The notes under the pieces were generated by a model that saw only the letters and a program-made list of their open reading frames with translations, was not told the DNA's origin and did no database searches. Shown in pieces: positions 33,365 to 41,883 of a stretch of DNA of 45,068 bases. Numbering within the stretch: the stretch's first letter is position 1; every line of letters starts with the position of its first letter. Origin of the DNA: Terriglobales bacterium (lineage in GTDB: Bacteria; Acidobacteriota; Terriglobia; Terriglobales; Acidobacteriaceae); NCBI GenBank assembly GCA_035764005.1, contig DASTZZ010000004.1, positions 1 to 45,068 on the forward strand. The letters are read 5' to 3'. A program made the translations under genes and the position numbers.

Positions 33365-33527
33365 ACTGTCATCCCTGCGAGCGCCGCGATGCTGCAGCGA
33401 CTTGAAAAAGTTTGTTTTGCGCTCGCGGGGATCTGTTGTTCTTTGCCAGGCAAAAGCAGATCCCCCTCAGCGCGGTTGAGGTAGTTGAAGACCTACGCTC
33501 CATCGCGGCGCTGAGAGGGATGACAGT
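33365..33527. mobile_element. 163-bp terminal-inverted-repeat element, copy 2
   Basis: It begins ACTGTCATCCCT and ends AGGGATGACAGT, 12-bp perfect terminal repeats identical to those of the element at 17854-18024. The inner hairpin is also shared (GGGGATCTGTTGTT near 33437, GCAGATCCCCCTC near 33456). It has no coding capacity. It lies between the monooxygenase gene and the TonB receptor, 54 bp before the latter. Confidence 0.7.
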
Positions 33528-33580
33528 GTTCTTGGAGTACATGTCCGAGTAATCCCGATCACCTACGAAAGTCCACCAGC

Positions 33581-35419
33581 GTGAAAGCAAGAAGAACGTT
33601 GTTTGCTCTCATACTCTGTGCAGGCGCAAGCTTTGCACAGCAAGACACTGACCCAGCAGCAAAGCCACAGGCGCAGCAGGAAACAGTCATCGTAACCGGC
33701 ACGTACGAGCCTGCGCCGCTGCAGGCATCGGATCGCACTGTTGACGTAATCGACACAGGCGAATCCCCGCTGCTTTTCCGCAACTGGGCCGATGCGCTCC
33801 GACTGGATCCTTCCATTGATCTGCAGCAGCGTGCGCCGGGAACACAGGCGGATCTCTCCATTCGCGGCAGTTCGTTTGGCCAAACACTTGTACTTGTGGA
33901 CGGCATTCGTGTGAACGATGCCCAATCCGGACACCACAACCTGGATCTTCCAATTCCATTTGAATCGGTGGAAAGAATCGAAGTGCTGCACGGCAGCGGT
34001 TCGACGCTGTACGGAGCCGACGCGGTTGGAGGCGCCGTGAATTTCATCACGGCTCCGCCAATCCGGAGTGAGGTGCGCGTCGGCGCAGCGGCAGGGAACT
34101 ACGGCAGCAATTCCCAGAATGGATCGGCAGCGCTGCTCGGCAGCAACTGGTCGGAGCAGCTTGCGTTCACGCGAGATTTCTCTTCCGGCTTCATGCCCGA
34201 TCGCGACTACCGCAACTTCGCTGCCTCTTCGGAAACGCGATTCAAATCGGCCTTAGGGAATGGCGATCTTCTGCTCGGACTGAGCGATCGACCATTCGGG
34301 GCCAATCAGTTCTACGGCAACTTCAACTCGTGGGAGCGCACGAAAGGATGGTTTCTTGCGGCTTCACAGCAGATCGCATCTTCTACGCAGCTTGTGTTTG
34401 CGTATCGCCGGCACACGGATGAGTTCATCCTGCTGCGCGATCATCCCGAAGTGTACGAGAACAATCACATCACCCAGAGCTGGCAGGGAGCGATTCGCGC
34501 CCACTACAAAATCAGCGAGAACAATCGCCTGTATTACGGCACCGAGGTTTTCGAAGATGCGATCGACAGCAACAACCTCGGCAATCATTCGCGCACTCGC
34601 GGCGCAGGTTACGTGGACTTCGATGCACGTGCGTTGCGCCGCTGGTCGGTTTCCGGCGGTGTGCGCGAAGAATTCTTCAGCGGATCGCTCACGCAGTTCA
34701 CTCCTGAGCTGACCAGCGGCTTTGCTATCAGTTCCAATTTGAGACTGAAGGGCTCGATCAGCCGCGCCTTCCGTTTACCGTCCTACACGGACCTGTACTA
34801 TCACGATCCAGCGAACGTTGGAAATCCGAGCCTGCGTCCCGAAACCGCGGTGGGAATCGAAGGCGGAGTGGAATGGACCTCCGGCTCGCGCTGGGCAGGC
34901 AGCGCAACGGCATTTCAGCGCCGCGAGCACGATGTAATCGATTACGTGCGTCCCAATTCGGCATCCATTTGGCAGGCAGTCAACATTGAGGACATCACGT
35001 TCACAGGTTTCGAAGGAGTGATTCGTGCGCGACTGGCCAACTCGCAGTCTCTGGCGCTGGCGTACACCGGGTTGTACGGAGCTCAGCAGAGCCTCGGCGG
35101 ACTGCAGTCTCAGTATGTCTTCAACTATCCGGTAAACCAGGTGACCGCCAATTGGCTGGGATCATTGCCGCACGCGATCGCTTTTCGTCTGCGTGCGGGT
35201 ATGACGCAGCGCTACCACACCGATCCGTATCCTCTCGTCGAGGTGGCGCTCACCCGTGACTTTCATTGGGCGCAGCCGTACGCGCAGATCAGCAACGTGA
35301 CGAACACCGGATATGAAGAGATCCAAGGAGTTCCCATGCCGGGGCGCTCCTATCTGATTGGTCTTCAATTGCGGTTGGCTCATGCCCCGCCATCTCAGAG
35401 ACCGGCGATTAGAAATTAG
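33581..35419 (+). CDS. TonB-dependent outer-membrane receptor, BtuB-like
   Basis: A 612-residue receptor. The signal peptide is about residues 1-19 (MKARRTLFALILCAGASFA). The plug domain follows (about 35-155) with VIVTGTYEPAPL, IRGSSFGQTLVLVDGIRVND and LHGSGSTLYGADAVGGAVNF; the rest is a 22-strand-type barrel ending in a membrane strand with a short extension. It resembles vitamin B12 or siderophore receptors (BtuB/CirA group), but no riboswitch or transport gene is adjacent, so the ligand is unknown. The GTG start lacks a strong Shine-Dalgarno sequence. Confidence 0.9.
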   Translation: MKARRTLFALILCAGASFAQQDTDPAAKPQAQQETVIVTGTYEPAPLQASDRTVDVIDTGESPLLFRNWADALRLDPSIDLQQRAPGTQADLSIRGSSFGQTLVLVDGIRVNDAQSGHHNLDLPIPFESVERIEVLHGSGSTLYGADAVGGAVNFITAPPIRSEVRVGAAAGNYGSNSQNGSAALLGSNWSEQLAFTRDFSSGFMPDRDYRNFAASSETRFKSALGNGDLLLGLSDRPFGANQFYGNFNSWERTKGWFLAASQQIASSTQLVFAYRRHTDEFILLRDHPEVYENNHITQSWQGAIRAHYKISENNRLYYGTEVFEDAIDSNNLGNHSRTRGAGYVDFDARALRRWSVSGGVREEFFSGSLTQFTPELTSGFAISSNLRLKGSISRAFRLPSYTDLYYHDPANVGNPSLRPETAVGIEGGVEWTSGSRWAGSATAFQRREHDVIDYVRPNSASIWQAVNIEDITFTGFEGVIRARLANSQSLALAYTGLYGAQQSLGGLQSQYVFNYPVNQVTANWLGSLPHAIAFRLRAGMTQRYHTDPYPLVEVALTRDFHWAQPYAQISNVTNTGYEEIQGVPMPGRSYLIGLQLRLAHAPPSQRPAIRN

Positions 35420-35449
35420 CGGGCGCGAAGTCGCGGAGCCACGACAGAA

Positions 35450-35764
35450 GTCCCGCCGAATGGCGGGACGCATGAATGTAGCCCACCATGCAGCGAAGTG
35501 CAATGGTGGGTTGCGGTGAAAAGAGGCGGTCGAGTCCGGCTTTCAGCCGGACGATTGAGAATTGGTGTTATGCCTCGGCCTGAGATTTACAGATGTGCGA
35601 AAACACGGCTTCATGTTTCCGCCGCGGTGCTCGTGGTTTGCTGCTGCCGAGATTTTCAATCGTCCGGCCAGAGGCCGGACTCCACTGCATTCTTTCATCG
35701 CAACCCACCATTGCGCTTCGCTGCATGGTGGGCTACATTCGTGCGTCCCGCCGTTGTGCGGGAC
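35450..35764. mobile_element. 315-bp non-autonomous derivative of the IS200-like element (copy 1)
   Basis: The left arm has three hairpins: GTCCCGCC/GGCGGGAC (35450-35469), a GCCCACCAT/ATGGTGGG stem, and GTCCGGCT/AGCCGGAC (35534-35552). The right arm repeats them inverted and ends GCGGGAC at 35764. The ends match the full element at 35846-36552. The centre keeps AAACACGGC...GCGGTG (35601-35629), matching the last codons of tnpA in plus orientation, with the rest of the gene deleted. Confidence 0.75.
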
Positions 35765-35845
35765 TCTTTCCGAAATCGATCATTCTCTCTGAACCGAAAG
35801 GTTCCTTTCGTTGCATTGTGGACTCGATCGTGTTCAACCCGTGGA

Positions 35846-36552
35846 GTCCCGCGTTTTGTGCGGGACGACTGAGAGTAGCCCACCATGAGCGAAGCGGAAT
35901 GGTGGGACAACAATCGTCACGATTTGGAGTGCGGCTTCCAGCCGGACGATTGACAATTCCCACCCAACTAGTCACCGCGCCGGAAGCACGATGCCGTGTT
36001 TTTCCAGCAACAGCCTCCATTCAGTTGCGAAATCCATCTTCCGATGATGCCGCTCTTGATTGGCGATGTAGTGTTTGACCGAATCCAAGAGCGACAAGCT
36101 GACGGTAAACGCCGCATAGCCCTCCTGCCATTTGAAATCCGCGCGCAAGAGATCGCTCATCCAGCCGCTCGATCCTGCTTTGACGATCTTGATAGCCGTA
36201 GCAACCGGCATCGCTGGTTTCAGCGACAGCAACAGATGCGCGTGTTCTGCCATGCCGCCAACGGCAAGCGCACGAAAGCCATTTTCGCGGGCAATGCCGC
36301 CCATGTAGCTCCACAAGCGCGGCTTTACATCATCGGGGATTAGAGGTTTGCGAAATTTGGTTGAAAAAACGACGTGGAAATAGAGGCAGCTAAATGTGTG
36401 GGCCATTTGAGATGTGCAAAAACGAGCGGCATTGTACCAATTCTCAATCGTCCGGCTGGAAGCCGGACTCCGTCGATTCCTTGCACCTCAACCCACCATT
36501 CCGCTTCGCTGCATGGTGGGCTACCTTCATGCGTCCCGCCGTTCGGCGGGAC
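35846..36552. mobile_element. Complete IS200-like element with REP-type palindromic ends
   Basis: This 707-bp unit starts with GTCCCGC/GCGGGAC (35846-35866), then a CCCACCAT/ATGGTGGG stem and a GTCCGGCT-type stem (first arm imperfect), carries tnpA on the minus strand, and ends with the same three hairpins inverted, closing with GTCCCGCC/GGCGGGAC (36533-36552). The REP-like hairpins are of the kind recognised by Y1 transposases. It is the presumed parent of the 315- and 316-bp derivatives beside it. Confidence 0.78.
35972..36406 (-). CDS. tnpA: IS200/IS605-family Y1 transposase (REP-associated type)
   Basis: A 144-residue single-domain transposase. The HUH motif is His55-Ala-His57 in EHAHLLLSL and the catalytic tyrosine is Tyr113 in VKHYIANQERHH. 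FHVVFSTKFRKPLI at the N-terminus is typical. The length is full for TnpA (about 140-155) and the frame is intact, so it may be active. Such enzymes cut and join single-stranded DNA at subterminal hairpins, leaving no target duplication. No tnpB is present. It is flanked on both sides by REP-like palindromes, as for REP-associated transposases (RAYT). Confidence 0.9.
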   Translation of the reverse strand: MAHTFSCLYFHVVFSTKFRKPLIPDDVKPRLWSYMGGIARENGFRALAVGGMAEHAHLLLSLKPAMPVATAIKIVKAGSSGWMSDLLRADFKWQEGYAAFTVSLSLLDSVKHYIANQERHHRKMDFATEWRLLLEKHGIVLPAR

Positions 36553-36606
36553 TTCGTGGGTTTCCGATAGTTCCGGATTGACGCAATCCATATTTACTTC
36601 GTCGCT

Positions 36607-37149
36607 TCACGCTGCTTCTTTGTTGATGGGCGCGTCGCCCTCTCGTCGAACGCTTACTTCTTCGTGATTCACCGGCACGGAAATGACTTTCTTCTCGTCA
36701 ATACGACGCCGTGAGACTTTCACCTGCTCATGGAGCACTGTCTGTTTGCTGACGATCACTCGTTCTTCGCTCACCGGAATTCTGATGGCCTGCTTACCTC
36801 GGAGAACCTCGAGCGTTCTTCCGTCTTTCGATCGGCGTTCGACCACGAGTTCCTCGCGCGTGACTGGAACAGCGATCATCTGAGTTTCCGTAATCACTTC
36901 TTTTCTGATCAGGAGATCGCCTTGTTCTACTCGCTCCTTGTCCACGCGAATGCTCTCGCCGAAGAGATCGAGGACGTGCTGCTGATCGGTCTCGCTTACA
37001 ACTGTTGAACCAGGAACGGTGCGAATGTACTCGCGATCGTGCTCGGGATGTGAGAAGCGCGAGGAGATTGCCTCGAACCAGTGTCTCAGCGTCGAGAGAA
37101 TTGCCTCAAAGCTGTGCAGGATGCTTGCGCGAAGTTCGTCGCCACTCAT
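36607..37149 (-). CDS. YsnF/AvaK-domain (DUF2382) stress-type protein, short form
   Basis: A 180-residue protein whose C-terminal two thirds are a YsnF/AvaK domain (about 48-180): repeated beta-rich VRVDKERV.QGDLLIRKEV-type strands, including VPVTREELVVERR and VPVNHEEVSVRRE. The N-terminal 40 residues are a helical segment (MSGDELRASILHSFEAILST). The start at 37149 has AAGGAG five bases upstream and is chosen over the 213-codon frame. It is divergent from a longer paralogue. The molecular role is unknown; homologues are linked to stress response. Confidence 0.82.
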   Translation of the reverse strand: MSGDELRASILHSFEAILSTLRHWFEAISSRFSHPEHDREYIRTVPGSTVVSETDQQHVLDLFGESIRVDKERVEQGDLLIRKEVITETQMIAVPVTREELVVERRSKDGRTLEVLRGKQAIRIPVSEERVIVSKQTVLHEQVKVSRRRIDEKKVISVPVNHEEVSVRREGDAPINKEAA

Positions 37150-37366
37150 AGCGACTCCTTGGTATGAGGTGTGAGCTTGCGTGCGTAGCAAGTGAGATGC
37201 AACGAACACGAGAGACGCGGTCTCTCTCTCAATTGCGGTTGTGCTCACGAAAGGCAGTGAAACCGGACATAGCCTCCGCCGCGCGCCGCATCACATCGAC
37301 TATTCCTGAAAAAGCTCAAACTCTGGCCGTCAACACCCAAACTACATGCAAAGGAGTTCTTTCCGT
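37150..37366. promoter_or_regulatory. Divergent control region of the two YsnF genes
   Basis: This 217-bp gap separates the divergent paralogues. It contains GAGAGAC-GCG-GTCTCTC (37210-37226), a perfect 7-bp inverted repeat with a three-base centre that could be a hairpin or operator serving both genes. No sigma-70 consensus is obvious. Confidence 0.4.
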
Positions 37367-38227
37367 ATGGCTCGTGAAGTAAACCCATCGAACCAGCAAT
37401 CCAACATCATCCCCGGCAGTACGGCCGCCGGCTTGTTTCGCAGCGAACCTCAGGCAGAGCGTGCCATCGATGCTCTGACCGCCGCGGGATTTTCCAAGAA
37501 GGACATCGGAGTCGCCATTGCCTCCGACGGCAAAGCTGACACCCGCAGTGGAGTCACGCAGAAAATCCGTTCTCTGTTTTCGTCAGACGAGCGCCAGGAG
37601 TACGACAGCGGAAACGATCTCGACGTGCTCGAGCACATGGGATTGCGAGACGCAGACGCAAACTTCTATCGCAATTCGCTGTACCGCGGCGGCATTCTCG
37701 TTACCGTAAATGCCGGAGCTCGCTCGCGAGAGGCGGATTCCATCCTTCATAACCTCGGGGCTGAAGATATCTCGAAAGGCGCGGCCACACAGGCCAGCGA
37801 CGGCGCTGTTCGCGGCGATCAAGGCACTCAGCACATTCAACTGCTTGGCGAAATGCTGCGTGTGTATAAGGACCGCGTCCATCGTGGCTCGGTGACTCTG
37901 AAGAAAAACGTAGTCACCGAACATCAGCAGGTCGAGGTGCCCGTCACGCGAGAAGAAGTGGTCATCGAGCGCCATCCGGTAAATGCCCAGCAAGCCAGAA
38001 CGGGAAGCTTCGAGCCTGGCAAAGAAGTTACGGTCAATCTCGAAGAAGACCGCGTGCGCCTCGAGAAACAGCCTGTGGTGCGCGAGGAAGTCAACGTCGG
38101 CAAGCGTCAGATACAGCAGACTCAGCGCGTTGGCGGAGATGTGAAGCACGAAGAGCTGAAGATCGACCGTCAAGGTGATGTGAACGTAGATCGTGAGAGC
38201 GAACAGCCGCGCCGCAAAGTAGGATAG
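37367..38227 (+). CDS. GSP17M-like N-domain plus YsnF-domain stress protein
   Basis: A 286-residue protein in two parts. Residues about 20-135 resemble the general-stress-protein 17M domain (AAGLFRSEPQAERAIDALTA, then GFSKKDIGVAIASD, and GGILVTVNAG). Residues about 155-270 form a YsnF domain (VYKDRVHRGSVTLKKNVVTE, VPVTREEVVIERHP, QPVVREEVNVGKR), followed by a basic tail. ATG 37367 has AAGGAG ten bases upstream; the ATG at 37346 does not. It is divergent from a shorter YsnF protein that shares the VPVTREE core. It is probably expressed under stress; the molecular function is unknown. Confidence 0.84.
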   Translation: MAREVNPSNQQSNIIPGSTAAGLFRSEPQAERAIDALTAAGFSKKDIGVAIASDGKADTRSGVTQKIRSLFSSDERQEYDSGNDLDVLEHMGLRDADANFYRNSLYRGGILVTVNAGARSREADSILHNLGAEDISKGAATQASDGAVRGDQGTQHIQLLGEMLRVYKDRVHRGSVTLKKNVVTEHQQVEVPVTREEVVIERHPVNAQQARTGSFEPGKEVTVNLEEDRVRLEKQPVVREEVNVGKRQIQQTQRVGGDVKHEELKIDRQGDVNVDRESEQPRRKVG

Positions 38228-38248
38228 GTCGCATCAGCAGCGTCGTCA

Positions 38249-38564
38249 GTCCCGCCCAACGCGGGACGCACGAAGGTAGCCCACCACGGAGCGAAGCGGA
38301 GTGGTGGGTTGCGATGCAGGAAGCCATGGAGTCCGGCCTCTGGCCGGACGATTGAAAATTCCGAATCTCAACAAAACACGATCACCATGCCGGAAGGGCG
38401 ATGCCGTGTTTGCTACAGCTTGAAATTCTGAGGCGGTATGAATAGCACCGGAGTCTCAATCGTCCGGCTGAAAGCCGGACTCCAAATCGGGATGATTGTT
38501 ATCCCACCATTGCGCTGCGCTGCATGGTGGGCTACTCTCGATCGTCCCGCACAAAACGCGGGAC
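38249..38564. mobile_element. 316-bp non-autonomous derivative of the IS200-like element (copy 2)
   Basis: It has the same ends as the full element: GTCCCGC/GCGGGAC, the CCCACCAC/GTGGTGGG stem and GTCCGGCC/GGCCGGAC on the left, and the inverted set on the right, ending at 38564. The interior keeps the tail of tnpA at 38382-38411 on the minus strand, still readable as KHGIALPAW followed by TGA, against KHGIVLPAR in the intact gene. The rest of tnpA is deleted. Confidence 0.78.
38382..38411 (-). pseudogene. Remnant of tnpA (last nine codons and stop)
   Basis: Read on the minus strand, AAACACGGCATCGCCCTTCC and onward encodes KHGIALPAW then a stop codon, matching the C-terminus of the intact transposase at 35972 except for two residues. 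It shows that this small element arose by internal deletion of a tnpA-bearing parent. Confidence 0.7.
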
Positions 38565-38716
38565 TGCTCAGGATTAGATTTAGTACGCATTCTTAAGAAC
38601 TGCATGAAAAACGCAGCGCGAGTTATGGCGCTGGCATTAGATTTACCGGTTTACGCGACTTCATTTGTCTTGGCGCGTGACCCTCTTCACCAATCGGAGA
38701 TCTGTCCAGGTTTGCT

Positions 38717-38728
38717 AAACTTAAGTTT
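38717..38728. promoter_or_regulatory. 12-bp palindrome directly before ispG
   Basis: AAACTTAAGTTT is a perfect palindrome ending two bases before the ispG start codon, where a Shine-Dalgarno sequence would be expected. It may be an operator or part of a leader; this is weakly supported. Confidence 0.3.
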
Positions 38729-38730
38729 CC

Positions 38731-40002
38731 ATGTCACAGATTCAGCGCAGGAAGACTCCGGCGGTCCTGATCGGCAACGTGCGCGTGGGCGGGGATGCCC
38801 CTGTTGTCGTGCAGTCGATGACCAACACCGATACGGCTGATGTTCAGGGCACGATTAAGCAGGTTGCTGCTTTGGCTCGCGCCGGTTCCGAATTGGTCCG
38901 CGTGACCGTGAACAACGACGCTGCGGCGCAAGCTGTGCCGCACATCGTCGAGGGGCTCGATCGCATCGGGGTTCACGTACCCGTGATCGGCGACTTCCAC
39001 TACAACGGGCATCTTCTCCTCAAGAAATATCCTGCCTGCGCGCGCAGTTTGGCGAAGTACCGCATCAATCCCGGCAACGTCAGCATCGGCAAAAAAGATG
39101 ACGAGAACTTTCGCACGATGGTCGAAGTTGCCGTCGAGAACCAAAAGCCAGTGCGCATCGGAGTGAACTGGGGATCGCTCGATCAGCAACTGCTGACGCG
39201 CATGATGGACGAAAACTCACGGAGTCCTGATCCGCTTGATGCGCGCGACGTAACCATGGAAGCGATGGTCGTCAGCGCGTTGAATTCCGCAGCCATGGCT
39301 GAGAAATACGGGCTGCGTGCCGATCAGATCATCATCAGCGCAAAAGTTAGTGGCGTACAGGACCTGCATGACGTGTATCGCGGTGTGGCGTCGCGCTGCT
39401 CCTATGCTCTGCATCTCGGATTGACCGAAGCCGGAATGGGAATGAAGGGTATCGTTGCAAGCTCTGCCGCACTGGCTCCCCTCTTGATGCAAGGCATCGG
39501 CGACACCATCCGTGTCTCGCTCACCCCGGCTCCCGGCGGAGATCGCACGGAAGAAGTGCTCGTCGCCCAGCAGATTTTGCAGTCACTCGGGATTCGCAGT
39601 TTTGCTCCGCAGGTGACGGCATGTCCAGGATGCGGACGTACTACCTCGACGTTCTTCCAGGAAATGGCGGAGCAGATCCAAAGCTATCTGCGCGCGAGCA
39701 TGCCGGCATGGAAGCAGAAGTACCCCGGCGTCGAAGAGATGAAACTTGCAGTGATGGGCTGCGTTGTGAACGGACCCGGTGAATCAAAGCATGCCAACAT
39801 TGGCATTTCATTGCCAGGAACGTTCGAAGAACCCAAAGCGCCGGTTTTTGTCGATGGAAGATTGATGACTACGCTGCGCGGCGATCACATCGTGAAGGAG
39901 TTCATCCATATTCTGGATGAATACGTTGAGACTCGCTACGGCGCCGCTTCTACATCCGCTTCATCCGCCGAGAGCAAGGCCGAGTTCGCGACCAAGGCCT
40001 AG
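38731..40002 (+). CDS. ispG: 4-hydroxy-3-methylbut-2-en-1-yl diphosphate synthase
   Basis: A 423-residue enzyme of the MEP isoprenoid pathway that reductively opens methylerythritol cyclodiphosphate. Its [4Fe-4S] ligands are Cys298 and Cys301 (CPGCGRT) and Cys344 (GCVVNGPGE), with the matching C-terminal glutamate. The N-terminal barrel contains [17 protein letters not shown] and [12 protein letters not shown]. It has a short Ala/Ser-rich C-terminal extension (about 405-423). It is slightly longer than E. coli IspG (372) because of a central insertion and the tail. No clear ribosome-binding site is seen. Confidence 0.95.
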   Translation: MSQIQRRKTPAVLIGNVRVGGDAPVVVQSMTNTDTADVQGTIKQVAALARAGSELVRVTVNNDAAAQAVPHIVEGLDRIGVHVPVIGDFHYNGHLLLKKYPACARSLAKYRINPGNVSIGKKDDENFRTMVEVAVENQKPVRIGVNWGSLDQQLLTRMMDENSRSPDPLDARDVTMEAMVVSALNSAAMAEKYGLRADQIIISAKVSGVQDLHDVYRGVASRCSYALHLGLTEAGMGMKGIVASSAALAPLLMQGIGDTIRVSLTPAPGGDRTEEVLVAQQILQSLGIRSFAPQVTACPGCGRTTSTFFQEMAEQIQSYLRASMPAWKQKYPGVEEMKLAVMGCVVNGPGESKHANIGISLPGTFEEPKAPVFVDGRLMTTLRGDHIVKEFIHILDEYVETRYGAASTSASSAESKAEFATKA

Positions 40003-40179
40003 TCTCGCGGAGACGCCCTGCCTTCGCCTGACATTCCGTCACCAGATAGAGGGCGTCGATAACTGGCGGCCGTTTAGCCGCCTCCGGTCCCGTCAGAAGC
40101 GCAACTGAGACCGGTTTATGAAAACGGTAGTAAGTCTACTGCTGAAGCCCAACTACTACCTTGTTGCCACGTTACAAAC

Positions 40180-40296
40180 CTACCGCACCGCCAGTGTTCC
40201 GTATGCCACACCGACCCATACCAGGAAGAGCGCGCAATTGATCCCAATCCGGAACAGCGTGTTGTCGATCAAAGAGTTGTACTTTGCGTCGAACAT
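40180..40296 (-). CDS. 38-residue single-pass membrane peptide
   Basis: A short ORF beginning MFDAKYNSLIDNTLFRIGIN with one hydrophobic segment (about residues 15-34, ending in VWVGVAYGTLAVR). AGGAG lies eight bases before the ATG, an unusually good start signal. The longer open frame in which it sits has no support. The family is unknown; it may be a small inner-membrane protein. Confidence 0.55.
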   Translation of the reverse strand: MFDAKYNSLIDNTLFRIGINCALFLVWVGVAYGTLAVR

Positions 40297-40449
40297 TTCC
40301 GTATCTCCTCTCGCATCTATAGACGGCCTGGGGCCGCTGTCGTTAGTGAATACGCGAAAAAATGTTGTGAGGTTCCATTCCGGGAGGAGAAAGATTTGTT
40401 CGATTTTTGTGCTAACGCCTGGGAAGCTTCGTCGTCCGCGGCGCGGCAG

Positions 40450-40587
40450 GAACAGAATCGCCGGCGGTAGCCGGTGGAGAAACCGCGGTTTGCGGCGGCG
40501 TTTCTCCAGACTGAATGCCGGATGGTGAGTCCGGAGCTGGCCATCCGGCCATCTCCGGCCCACCGCCTACCGGCGGCGGTTCTGTTC
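40450..40587. repeat. 138-bp nested inverted-repeat (cloverleaf-like) element
   Basis: The outer arms are 28 bp (40450-40477, starting GAACAGAATCGCCGGCGG, and 40560-40587) and match at 25 positions. Inside lie two further stems: GGAGAAAC/GTTTCTCC (40476-40507) and GCCGGATGG/CCATCCGGC (40517-40549). The whole could fold as a three-way structure. It lies between the small membrane peptide and an outer-membrane protein gene and has no coding capacity. Confidence 0.6.
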
Positions 40588-40603
40588 TTTGTTGTACGCA
40601 GAT

Positions 40604-41206
40604 CTACTTCCCGAACGTGTACCCGAGAGCCAAGCTATAACGAACCACATTGGGAGATGTGAACTCGACGTTGTTTTTAACGTAGTAGTAGTGGATCTCG
40701 GGAGCGATGTAGACAGAGTGAGTCGCGTACAAGCGTAGCGCTCCGCCGAGATGAGTAAGAAAGTGATTGCTGCTGACAAAGTTTTGACACTGTCCTGTCG
40801 TCGGATTGATGCTCACGCAGCTGTCCTGGTAAAAGCGCGTGCTCTGGCCGCCAATTCCTGCCTCGAGCGCGAAACCTACTCGTGTCACCTTGCGCGCGTA
40901 GACGGCATTTATGTCCCAGAAAATCGGACGATAGTCCAAAATGCCCTGATACAGGCTCTTTGACGCTCTCCAGGAGACGTTTCCGCCGACGCCAAGATTA
41001 TGGACGAGTGTGAAATCGGCGCCAAAGCTCGGATACACGCCGCCGCTGAGGGATTGAGGCGCATGGCTGAAATCGGTGATATCGAAATTCGAAGCCGATT
41101 GTGAATGTATGCCGCTGATTCCAAACTGGGCATCGAATTGTTGCGCGTGGGCGGAAACGGCGAGGGCAAAGCATGAGCACAGGAACAGCAATGCAAGTTT
41201 TCTCAC
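40604..41206 (-). CDS. Outer-membrane beta-barrel protein
   Basis: A 200-residue exported protein: signal peptide about 1-21 (MRKLALLFLCSCFALAVSAHA), then alternating-residue beta strands typical of a small eight-strand barrel (OmpA/opacity-like), ending YSLALGYTFGK. Two cysteines in a loop (DSCVSINPTTGQC) may form a disulphide. Specific function cannot be read. Confidence 0.8.
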   Translation of the reverse strand: MRKLALLFLCSCFALAVSAHAQQFDAQFGISGIHSQSASNFDITDFSHAPQSLSGGVYPSFGADFTLVHNLGVGGNVSWRASKSLYQGILDYRPIFWDINAVYARKVTRVGFALEAGIGGQSTRFYQDSCVSINPTTGQCQNFVSSNHFLTHLGGALRLYATHSVYIAPEIHYYYVKNNVEFTSPNVVRYSLALGYTFGK

Positions 41207-41317
41207 ATAACCTCCGAACTCGAATCAGAATAGCGCGATTCAGCGCCGTCGCGGCGCACACGGCCATTTACCACTGAGACACATTCTTGGCGAAAAATGT
41301 TGCGCGCTGGCGCGAGA

Positions 41318-41605
41318 TTACCTGACGCGGCGGCTGCGGTCGAGGCGATCGGGATGAAGTTCGATGACTTTGGGACGCGTGCTGGATGCGTCTTGTGTCA
41401 CTTCGAACCGGTATCCACCCAAAACAACAAGGTCCGGTTTCGAGGGAAGGCTTGCAGGTGGCCCAATTCGGGAACGTTTTGGCTCCCCGGATGCGGGCAT
41501 TACTTTCACAGCGAGGTAAATCATCAGGAGGAAGCCGGCGATGACCCAACATAGCTGCAGCCAGAAGAGGGCATTAGCGAGTCGTTCCAAAATGCCAGGA
41601 TGCAA
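41318..41605 (-). CDS. Small single-pass membrane protein, hypothetical
   Basis: A probable 95-residue protein starting at TTG 41605, chosen because GGAGG lies six bases upstream. One transmembrane helix (LFWLQLCWVIAGFLLMIYLA) is followed by a polar domain with VVLGGYRFEVTQD and a basic end (LDRSRRVR). The longer frame to 41698 has no start signal. No family is recognised. The opposite strand also has open frames, so confidence is moderate. Confidence 0.45.
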   Translation of the reverse strand: MHPGILERLANALFWLQLCWVIAGFLLMIYLAVKVMPASGEPKRSRIGPPASLPSKPDLVVLGGYRFEVTQDASSTRPKVIELHPDRLDRSRRVR

Positions 41606-41883
41606 CCGGCACCTCCGCGCAGGGTTGGAATAAAAACGAGCGGAGATGATCAGGCATTCATCTCCGCTCACGTCGCCGAGGACGACCAGGAGAGACACTA
41701 CGAAGCGTTAGAGCTCATCCTCGGCATTGCCCAGCCGGAGTCGGCATGTGGATGCCGCTTCCGTGCTGTCTATAAGACGCCTTTTCCGCGGGAATGAAGC
41801 TTAAAACGTGCCACTTCGATGTAAAGAAAGGTAAACTCTTCCGGCTGCCAAAAAGAAACATGACACAATTCTCACAGGCCAAC

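Noticed and set aside
33292-33580. Cobalamin riboswitch upstream of the BtuB-like receptor
   Set aside because: No B12-box-like motif was recognised; the gap is mostly the 163-bp terminal-repeat element.
35450-38564. Repeated palindromes as a CRISPR array
   Set aside because: Repeats are few, inverted rather than direct, of several types, irregularly spaced, and no cas genes are present; they are REP-like element ends.
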